Origin: DASZZV01 sp035544835
Lineage (GTDB): Bacteria > Acidobacteriota > Thermoanaerobaculia > Gp7-AA8
Assembly: GCA_035544835.1 (NCBI GenBank)
Contig: DASZZV010000240.1
Coordinates: 1 to 20,454, forward strand
Direction: 5' to 3'
DNA length: 20,454 nt
Both the position numbers and the translations under genes were made by a program. Below, one piece after another: positions 1 through 6,204 of the stretch. Numbering within the stretch: the first letter of the stretch is position 1; every line of letters begins with the position of its first letter. Below the pieces are notes generated by a model. That model did no database searches. It worked only from the letters and a program-made list of their open reading frames with translations, and was not told the origin of the DNA.

Positions 1-123
1 TGCTCGGGATGACAACAACGGCAACGCGCGCAATGGTGGATTACAGTCAGCGCGCACGAATGTCGCAGAGGATACTTCTTTGCAGGACCGCGGACCATAC
101 TGAGCAAAGCGAATGGAGAAAGA

Positions 124-2715
124 ATGACCCGACTATGGCTATCGTTTTGGCTCCTGCTGATTCCGGCGCTGGCATATCCTGCGCGTCTTCCGCGCAACGT
201 CATTCCTTCCAACTATCAGCTGACGCTTGCGCCTGATCTGTCAAAAGGGACCTTCGAGGGCGAGGAGATCATCCATCTCAAGGTCCGAGCTCCCGGATCG
301 CAGATCGTCCTCCATGCCGTCCGGCTCTCCATCCGCGAGGCAACCCTTACTCGAGGACGAAGGAAAATTACGGGAACCGTAGCCATGGATCCAAAGGAGC
401 AGACGGCGACCATCTCATTTCCACGAAAGCTCAGCGCCGGCGGCGCCGACCTGCATATCCTTTTTTCCGGCGAGTTGAACAACAGTCTGAGGGGGTTCTA
501 TCTGTCCCGTGGGAAAGGCCGAAACTACGCTGTAACCCAATTCGAGTCCACCGACGCTCGACGGGCTTTTCCCTGCTTCGACGAACCTGACCTCAAAGCG
601 ACCTTCGATGTAACGATGATCGTCGATCTGGGTGATACGGCCATCTCCAACGGCGCCATCGTTTCGGACATCCCTGGGCCAGGGGCAGGAAAGCACACTC
701 TGAGGTTTTCGCAGAGCGCGAAGATATCGACTTATCTCGTGGCCATGGCTGTCGGCGATTTTCAATGCCTGACTGGTGCAATGGACGGCATTCCCATTCG
801 AATCTGCGCCACTCCCGACAAGAAAAACCTCGGCTCGTTTGCGCTCGAGTCGGCGCAACATATTCTTCATTTCTACGATCGTTACTACGGACAAAAGTAC
901 CCCTTCAGCAAGCTCGACATCCTGGCCGTCCCTGACTTTGCGGCCGGGGCCATGGAGAACGCCGCCGCGATTTTTTATCGTGAGACCGCCCTGCTGATCG
1001 ACGACAAGACCGCTTCGATCAAGAGTCATCGGACCGTGGCCGATGTCCTGGCCCACGAAATGGCCCACATGTGGTTCGGCGACCTGGTGACGATGAAGTG
1101 GTGGGATGACATCTGGCTGAACGAAGGCTTCGCCACGTGGATGACCTCGAAACCGGTGGCGGAGTGGAAGCCGGAATGGAATGTGGAAGCCGGTGAGGCG
1201 CGAACGATGGTCGACACAGTTCGCATCGACACACTCCAGAGTACCAGGGCGATTCGAACCAGCGCGGAGACCCCGGAACAGATCCGGGCCCTCTTCGACG
1301 CCATCGCCTACAAGAAGACTTCAAGTGTTCTGCGCATGCTCGAGAACTATACGGGGGAGGATGTTTTCCGAAAGGGGATTAACCTCTACCTGTCGCGTCA
1401 CGCCTGGGGCAATGCCACCGGCGAGGATTTCTGGAACACGATGACGGAGGTCTCGGGCAAACCGGTCGCCGCCATCATGAAGACCTACGTCGACAATCCC
1501 GGCGTTCCGCTTCTCACCGTCGGCGTGAATTGTTCGGGTACTGAAACCAGAGTGCGCATTACACAGGAACCATGGAAATCGGTGCTTCGTCGCGACTCAT
1601 CCTCCCTGAGGTGGTCCATCCCGGTCTGCTTCAAGTCTGGCGACCCGACGGGCCAACGATGTGAGCTGCTGGATCATCCCGAGGAGACGTATCACCTGCG
1701 AGGCTGTCAACAGTTGCCCTTGATCAATGCCGGAGCGAAGGGCTACTTCATCACCGACTACGGAAAGCCGGGAATGCAGAAGCTGGCTCCGATGATCGAA
1801 AAGACACTCTCACCGGAGGAACGGTTGTCCCTGGCGGGAGACGAATGGGCTTTGGTCCGCGCCGGACGCCGCACGATTGGCGACTACCTGACTCTACTCG
1901 ATACCGGATTTCGAGGTGAGACCGACTCTTCGGTGCTGACCATCCTGGCGGATCGCGTTGGCTACATCGGCGACAATCTCGTTCCGCGCCTGAGCAAGGC
2001 CCGGTATCAGTACTGGGTGGCCGGCTTCCTTGGGCCAGCCGCCCAACAACTCGGCTGGACGACCCGTCCGGGCGATAGCGATGAGCAGAGGAAGGTTAGA
2101 GCTATTGTTTTTGAGCGACTGGGACGCACGGCCGAAGATCCGGAAGTGCTGACGCATGCTCGCGACGATGTCGAAGCCTTGATGAAGGACGTTGCGTCGG
2201 TCGATGCGGCGCTGGCAGAGGCAGCGTTTATCATCGCCGCGGAACACGGGGACGTTGCGCTCTACGAGCGCATGGTGGCGCACATCAAGACGGCTAAGAG
2301 TCCGGAGGAGTTCTATCGTTATGTCGAGTCGCTGGCGTCTTTTCGGGACCCTGTGCTGATCGACCGAACGATCGCCTATGCGCTCTCCGATCAGGTTCGC
2401 GAACAGGATCGCGCCAATCTGCTGATCCAGTTGACGAAGAATCCCGCGGCCCGTCCAAAGATCCGGACCCTGCTGCTGGAACATTTCGACCAGATACGCT
2501 CAATGCCTCGGCTCACTGTATTCATCAAGGCTCTGGGTGATGATTGCGATGCCGTGGCGGTCCTGGAAATGAGAGAGTTTTTCGGAAAGAATCCCGTACC
2601 GGGCACCGAACGGACGATTGCCATGGCCGTCGAACAGGTGCAGGAATGCTCGACCTTGAAACAGCAGGGGAGTCTGGATTCATTTCTGCAGAGTCATGGT
2701 GTTGGTGCGCAATGA
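124..2715 (+). CDS. Exported M1-family zinc aminopeptidase
   Basis: Removes N-terminal residues from peptides; probably acts outside the cytoplasm, since residues 1 to about 20 form a signal peptide (Met-Thr-Arg, then a Leu/Trp-rich core ending near ALAYPA). The M1 hallmarks are all present: the substrate-binding GAMEN motif at 275-279, the zinc site HEMAH at 311-315, the third zinc ligand Glu334 in LNEGF, and a Tyr (396, in AYKKTSS) where the family has its transition-state tyrosine. An N-terminal beta domain (about 20-215) precedes the catalytic domain, and residues from about 520 match the helical ERAP1-like C-terminal domain in length and character. The 863 residues are normal for the family. 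The start at 124 has GGAG at 115-118. The gene is followed after 12 bases by the superoxide dismutase gene, so the two are probably co-transcribed. The family call is secure; the natural substrate is not known. Confidence 0.95.
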   Translation: MTRLWLSFWLLLIPALAYPARLPRNVIPSNYQLTLAPDLSKGTFEGEEIIHLKVRAPGSQIVLHAVRLSIREATLTRGRRKITGTVAMDPKEQTATISFPRKLSAGGADLHILFSGELNNSLRGFYLSRGKGRNYAVTQFESTDARRAFPCFDEPDLKATFDVTMIVDLGDTAISNGAIVSDIPGPGAGKHTLRFSQSAKISTYLVAMAVGDFQCLTGAMDGIPIRICATPDKKNLGSFALESAQHILHFYDRYYGQKYPFSKLDILAVPDFAAGAMENAAAIFYRETALLIDDKTASIKSHRTVADVLAHEMAHMWFGDLVTMKWWDDIWLNEGFATWMTSKPVAEWKPEWNVEAGEARTMVDTVRIDTLQSTRAIRTSAETPEQIRALFDAIAYKKTSSVLRMLENYTGEDVFRKGINLYLSRHAWGNATGEDFWNTMTEVSGKPVAAIMKTYVDNPGVPLLTVGVNCSGTETRVRITQEPWKSVLRRDSSSLRWSIPVCFKSGDPTGQRCELLDHPEETYHLRGCQQLPLINAGAKGYFITDYGKPGMQKLAPMIEKTLSPEERLSLAGDEWALVRAGRRTIGDYLTLLDTGFRGETDSSVLTILADRVGYIGDNLVPRLSKARYQYWVAGFLGPAAQQLGWTTRPGDSDEQRKVRAIVFERLGRTAEDPEVLTHARDDVEALMKDVASVDAALAEAAFIIAAEHGDVALYERMVAHIKTAKSPEEFYRYVESLASFRDPVLIDRTIAYALSDQVREQDRANLLIQLTKNPAARPKIRTLLLEHFDQIRSMPRLTVFIKALGDDCDAVAVLEMREFFGKNPVPGTERTIAMAVEQVQECSTLKQQGSLDSFLQSHGVGAQ

Positions 2716-2727
2716 GGAGGATGTCGA

Positions 2728-3342
2728 ATGTTGAAGCAGGAGTCGTATCAAGCGAGAACTTTTGATCTGAACGGATTGACCGGGATCTCTGACAGGACGC
2801 TGGAGATGCATTTCAAGCTCTACGAGGGTTACGTAAAGGCTACGAACGAGCTGACCGATAAAATCGCTGTCATTCTCGAAGACGGAAAGGTCGACCAGGA
2901 GGAGATGCCGGCCTATTCTGAGCTCACCCGTCGCATGGGCTTCGAGTACAACGGGATGGTGCTCCACGAGTACTACTTCGACAACCTCAAGCGACAGGGC
3001 GGTGGCGATCCCGACCCACAGAGCAAGTTCAGGAAAACGGTGGAAGCAACGTTTGGCAGTTACGAGGTGTGGAAGGCGGATTTCGGCAGCATCGGAAAGA
3101 TGCGGGGAGTCGGCTGGGCCATCTGTAATCTCGATCCGCGCACCGGACGCATCTCGAACCATTGGGTGACGCTGCATGAGACCGGAAACGTCGCCGGCTT
3201 CCTGCCACTGCTCGTGATGGACGTCTGGGAGCACGCCTATCTTCTCGACTACAAACCATCGGAGCGCGCGAAGTATATCGACGCTTTCTTCTCCAACATC
3301 AACTGGGACATGGTCGAGCGGAGGCATCAGGAAAAGAAGTGA
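2728..3342 (+). CDS. Fe/Mn-family superoxide dismutase with His at the Gln/Ala position
   Basis: Converts superoxide to oxygen and hydrogen peroxide in the cytoplasm (no signal peptide). The four metal ligands are visible: His28, His80 (in LHEYYF), and Asp165 and His169 in DVWEHAY. Tyr35 is the likely gateway tyrosine. The sequence differs from E. coli SodA/SodB. The first helix reads HFKLYEGYV, one residue shorter than HYGKHHQTYV. Gly76 stands where FeSOD has its active-site Gln. In the motif SNHW, His145 stands where MnSOD has Gln146 and FeSOD Ala141. A His at this site is known from archaeal and some bacterial members of the family, so Fe or Mn use cannot be assigned from sequence. The start is set by GGAGGA at 2716-2721, right after the aminopeptidase stop, which supports an operon. 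Its 204 residues are typical. Confidence 0.95.
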   Translation: MLKQESYQARTFDLNGLTGISDRTLEMHFKLYEGYVKATNELTDKIAVILEDGKVDQEEMPAYSELTRRMGFEYNGMVLHEYYFDNLKRQGGGDPDPQSKFRKTVEATFGSYEVWKADFGSIGKMRGVGWAICNLDPRTGRISNHWVTLHETGNVAGFLPLLVMDVWEHAYLLDYKPSERAKYIDAFFSNINWDMVERRHQEKK

Positions 3343-3369
3343 GGTCTGGCGTGGTGCGTCGCCTCGTGC

Positions 3370-3464
3370 GTAGGGACGGGCAGCTGCCCGTCCTGTACTT
3401 TACCCGCGGTCGAAACTCTTGTTGCACTTCGGCAGGTACCGGACGCGCAGCTGCGCGTCCCTAC
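3370..3464. repeat. REP/BIME-like pair of inverted palindromes
   Basis: Two perfect 20-base palindromes lie at 3374-3393 (GGACGGGCAGCTGCCCGTCC) and 3441-3460 (GGACGCGCAGCTGCGCGTCC). With GTAG at 3370-3373 and CTAC at 3461-3464 the two units form a head-to-head inverted pair of 24 bases each. The units differ at two positions, and the changes compensate so that each hairpin stays perfectly paired. This is the layout of REP/BIME elements, which are usually scattered through a genome and can act as transcript ends or mRNA stabilisers. It lies just after the superoxide dismutase gene and may end that transcript. No transposase is in the window. I see nothing else in 3465-3572. Confidence 0.75.
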
Positions 3465-3572
3465 CCGTCATTTCTCATCAGACATCCGCGTTAGAATCAC
3501 TCCCAATGCTCATCATCGAGAAGGACGCGCTCAAGTAACGGAGTACTTCAGCCATCCAGCCTCGAAGTTATC

Positions 3573-3602
3573 TTGTGTTGTCGTGGTGGCATTTGTTACA
3601 CT
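3573..3602 (+). promoter_or_regulatory. Possible promoter for the riboswitch leader
   Basis: TTGTGT at 3573-3578 and TTACAC at 3596-3601 are 17 bases apart (or TACACT at 3597-3602 with 18). Both boxes match the sigma-70 consensus only partly, but the position suits a transcript that would start near 3609 and carry the whole aptamer. A short hairpin, GCGGG/CCCGC at 3635-3649, would precede the aptamer. Confidence 0.25.
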
Positions 3603-3648
3603 CCGCCCGTTCCAGTCGTTTTAGACAATCGCGCGCGGGCTCATCCCG

Positions 3649-3732
3649 CCGATGAAAAGAGCAAACCCATCGCGAGTTGGGGACGCAAAGCTTGAAGTCC
3701 CGATGATGTCGGGATGGTTCAGCTGCCATTGG
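3649..3732 (+). promoter_or_regulatory. GEMM-I cyclic-dinucleotide riboswitch, A20 (cGAMP-type) variant
   Basis: The RNA senses a cyclic dinucleotide and should control the receiver gene at 3744. P1 pairs CCGATG (3649-3654) with CATTGG (3727-3732), one G-U included. The conserved AAAAGAGCAAACC follows. The next hairpin pairs 3666-3671 with 3676-3681 (one U-U mismatch) and is capped by the GNRA loop GCGA at 3672-3675. Next come GGGACGCAAAGC (3680-3691) and a second hairpin with stem TCCCGA/TCGGGA (3698-3703/3709-3714), then CAGCTGCC. The segment 3661-3686 has exactly the length of Vc2 positions 21-46. By that alignment Vc2 A47 is A3687 and C92 is C3726, but G20 is A3660. A at position 20 is the mark of the Geobacter GEMM-Ib class, which binds 3',3'-cGAMP; in Vc2 the same change gives mixed c-di-GMP and cGAMP binding. 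The class is clear; the ligand is an inference. Confidence 0.93.
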
Positions 3733-3743
3733 AAGGGATCTTA

Positions 3744-4160
3744 ATGAGTCAGCAGGAGACGTTCATCGAACAGCCCGCCGCTAAAGCAGCGTTAATCTCC
3801 GTCCTCATAGTCGACGACAATCCACTTCTTCTGAAGCTTGGCCGAGCTTTGCTCTCGTCACTGAACTGTTCCGTGACCACAGCCTCAACCTGGATCGAGC
3901 TCAGCGAGAGCCTGAAATCGGTTACGCCCGACATCATCTTCATGGATGTGAACCTTCAGAGCGTGAAGGGCAATCGTCTGGCCGAGGTCTTGAAATCGCA
4001 GACCAGAACGCGGAACATTCCCATCATTCTGATGTCGGACATGCCGGAGAAGGATATCGAAGCGCTGGTTCCCGGCTGCGGAGCAAACGGCTGGTTTCAA
4101 AAGCCGCTTACCCGCGAGCGGGTTAGCAAGGCGTTGCGTCAGATCCAGGCAGCGAACTGA
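3744..4160 (+). CDS. Stand-alone CheY-like response-regulator receiver
   Basis: This 138-residue protein is a single phospho-receiver domain with no output domain, so it probably works by protein-protein contact or as a phosphate relay in the cytoplasm. The acidic pocket is Asp24/Asp25 (VLIVDDN), the phospho-acceptor is Asp68 (FMDVN), the switch Ser is 98 (LMSD), and the conserved Lys is 120 (FQKP). Residues 1-16 are a short polar tail. I chose ATG 3744 because GGAAGGGA lies at 3731-3738; an in-frame ATG at 3714 lies inside the riboswitch and has no ribosome binding site. The riboswitch ends 11 bases upstream, so expression should depend on a cyclic dinucleotide. No kinase partner is adjacent. 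The gene converges on the DUF3999 gene with 43 bases between. Confidence 0.93.
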   Translation: MSQQETFIEQPAAKAALISVLIVDDNPLLLKLGRALLSSLNCSVTTASTWIELSESLKSVTPDIIFMDVNLQSVKGNRLAEVLKSQTRTRNIPIILMSDMPEKDIEALVPGCGANGWFQKPLTRERVSKALRQIQAAN

Positions 4161-4203
4161 TCCGGAACACCCCGGCCCGAATTGTCCGAGGGTTCGACTG
4201 TGG

Positions 4204-6204
4204 TCAACTCCCGGCAGAATCGGGTGCCACTCCGCTCTCTTTCAAGAGCTTGGCGAGCAGAAGCAGCAGGACCAGAACGGCCAGGATGATGGCCGCCCAG
4301 AAAATGATCGTTCGTTTCTCGCCATGGCTCTCCACTGACGATGCGACCGGACTCTGAAAACTGATCTCGCGAGCCGGCTTCCCGATGATCTGCGGGGCCA
4401 GCAACGCCAGGTCGTAGCGGGGGGCAGCAGTGTCGGCGCTGCCGTAGAGAAGGCGAAGCGCGCCGCCCGGATGATAAAACCGCACCCGCCACGATGGCAG
4501 GAGAACACGGGCGCGAATCAGATGAATGGGAGCGTTGTCGCCCTCGTCAATCGAAAGCACCAGATCGCTGGTGGCCGGATCATCGAGCGGGATCTGAAGA
4601 GCCGGCGGCTTCACGTGACTCTCAGTGTGCGTCCAGCGCACCGATGCCAGGAAAGGGGAGACCTCGCGACGCTCTTCGTTCTGCTTCTCCACCGTGACGG
4701 TGCGATCGAAGATGGCGCTGTCGGTATCGATCACGACCGTAACTCCTCGCAGGGTCGGATAAGGAAGGTGAATCCTGTACCGGCTGATGTTCTTCCGTTC
4801 TCCCTGCGGAAGCTTCGAAGGAGGAGACAGGGCGACGGAGAAGGGAGCGGCGCGTTTCTCCAGAAGATAAGGAACCTGGTGACTTGCCAGGTCAACCACG
4901 CGGAGGTCGGGAAAACCGAAACGGGTTCTCGCCAGCACGTCGGCATCGAGGGGCAGAGTTACCAGTCCCGCCGGAGCCGCTTGAATGGACTTGTTGAAGC
5001 GAAACTCATCGGGATCGAGCACAGCGCCAGCGAAATGGACCTTGGGCGCCTCGGATCCCAGCGCCGATCGTTGCACATTTCCCCATCGCGCCAGCACACC
5101 CGCTCCGCTGGCCAGGTAAGCGCGGTTCGCCTCCAGATCATAGCGAGGCCGCTCTGCGGTTGGATCCCCGTACTCGGCATCGAGAGCTTGCGCCGAAGCG
5201 CTCTCGAAGTAGAGGACGGGAAGGGGAACCAGCTCGACGAAGACGTCCTCGATCGACAAGGGCGGATTGTCTCCATCGTCAATCTCGAGCTCGAGATCGG
5301 AGCCCTCGGGACGCTCAATCGGTACCCGCAAATTGGAGGCGGAGAGATCCCCACGAGAGGCCTTCCGAAGGACGGCCTGTCCCAGCGTGACGGGGTTCAT
5401 CTGCGAGCCGTCGAGTCTTGTTTCGTACACGGTGGCGGAGCGGAGCACGTCGGGTGCGGAGCTCTGGAGCGTAAGCGCTGCTGCCGGAAGCCGGCCACCA
5501 GGAAAATGGACGATGTAGCGACTGCGCCGAGGCTCGCTGTCTATTCTTTCCAGGGTCGCCGTCACCAGTGTCGGCGCGGAGGCGGCTGGCTCGGCCTCGC
5601 GGACCGAGACTCGACCTGGAGCGGCAACTCGAGCGCTCGAACGATCGTCCCACGTGACTCTCAGATATCGGTACTCGCCCGAAGCGAAATGGACCTCGCG
5701 ATCGGTGAGACTCTGCTCAGGCAGGTCGAACAGCGTTCCTTCCGCAATGAGGACCGTCCAGCGAGCACGATCACCGCTGCCTTCCAGGCGGTAGCGTTTC
5801 AGAAATGATCGAGCCAGGCCGTCGACGCGGAGGGTATCCGTTCGTATGGCGGCTCCGAGATCGAGCTCGAATCCGCTTGCGGTTTTGGTGGCCGGCGTTG
5901 AAAGAATCCTTCCCTCGTGCCATTTGTGGTCCACCTGCGGAACGAGAAGAAGGTAGGGGATTTCCTGATGCGCTCCATCGAAAAGGCGTAGGTCCTCGAG
6001 CCCTTTCCATTCCTTGTTTTCGGGAGTCGGGGGGAACCAGGGTTTGGTGTGTGCGAGGATTTCAGCGTCGGGGCGGATCAGGTTCGCTCCCGCTGCGGCA
6101 GGCGTGATCGTGCGATGAAATTCCCAGGCGCTGAGCGGAGTGGCCAGAGCGCCGGCCAGAGCCGCTGCTGCGACCAGACGTGACGACATGGTGATGATCC
6201 TCAT
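4204..6204 (-). CDS. DUF3999 family protein, exported and membrane-anchored
   Basis: The function of this family is unknown. A signal peptide (about 1-26, ending PLSA) leads to a large extracytoplasmic beta-rich region, then one C-terminal transmembrane helix (about 632-653) and a short cytoplasmic tail. DUF3999 genes are typically found next to DUF2339 genes, as here: the ATG overlaps the upstream stop as ATGA, so the two are co-translated and probably work together in the envelope. The ectodomain appears to be an internal duplication: DLRLF...IPYLLL (71-87) recurs as DLRVV...VPYLLE (433-449), and LELEIDDGDNPPL (304-316) recurs as LVLSIDEGDNAPI (548-560). Residues 120-185 resemble the galactose-binding-like fold (TLRVDGL, YRYLRVTWDD), which is an inference. 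The start could also be Met6, but the overlap favours Met1. Confidence 0.88.
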   Translation of the reverse strand: MRIITMSSRLVAAAALAGALATPLSAWEFHRTITPAAAGANLIRPDAEILAHTKPWFPPTPENKEWKGLEDLRLFDGAHQEIPYLLLVPQVDHKWHEGRILSTPATKTASGFELDLGAAIRTDTLRVDGLARSFLKRYRLEGSGDRARWTVLIAEGTLFDLPEQSLTDREVHFASGEYRYLRVTWDDRSSARVAAPGRVSVREAEPAASAPTLVTATLERIDSEPRRSRYIVHFPGGRLPAAALTLQSSAPDVLRSATVYETRLDGSQMNPVTLGQAVLRKASRGDLSASNLRVPIERPEGSDLELEIDDGDNPPLSIEDVFVELVPLPVLYFESASAQALDAEYGDPTAERPRYDLEANRAYLASGAGVLARWGNVQRSALGSEAPKVHFAGAVLDPDEFRFNKSIQAAPAGLVTLPLDADVLARTRFGFPDLRVVDLASHQVPYLLEKRAAPFSVALSPPSKLPQGERKNISRYRIHLPYPTLRGVTVVIDTDSAIFDRTVTVEKQNEERREVSPFLASVRWTHTESHVKPPALQIPLDDPATSDLVLSIDEGDNAPIHLIRARVLLPSWRVRFYHPGGALRLLYGSADTAAPRYDLALLAPQIIGKPAREISFQSPVASSVESHGEKRTIIFWAAIILAVLVLLLLLAKLLKESGVAPDSAGS

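Noticed and set aside
9..236. Short 75-codon plus-strand frame at the window start
   Set aside because: It overlaps the signal peptide and beginning of the aminopeptidase in another frame and shows no protein-like features.
3714..3743. Earlier in-frame ATG for the receiver gene
   Set aside because: It falls inside the second hairpin of the riboswitch and has no ribosome binding site; ATG 3744 has GGAAGGGA in place.
4161..4203. Bidirectional terminator between the receiver and DUF3999 genes
   Set aside because: I found no stable hairpin with a T-run in the 43 bases.
4471..5808. Open frame of 445 codons on the plus strand
   Set aside because: It lies wholly opposite the DUF3999 gene, is rich in Arg/Gly/His and has no domain pattern; it is a high-GC antisense shadow.
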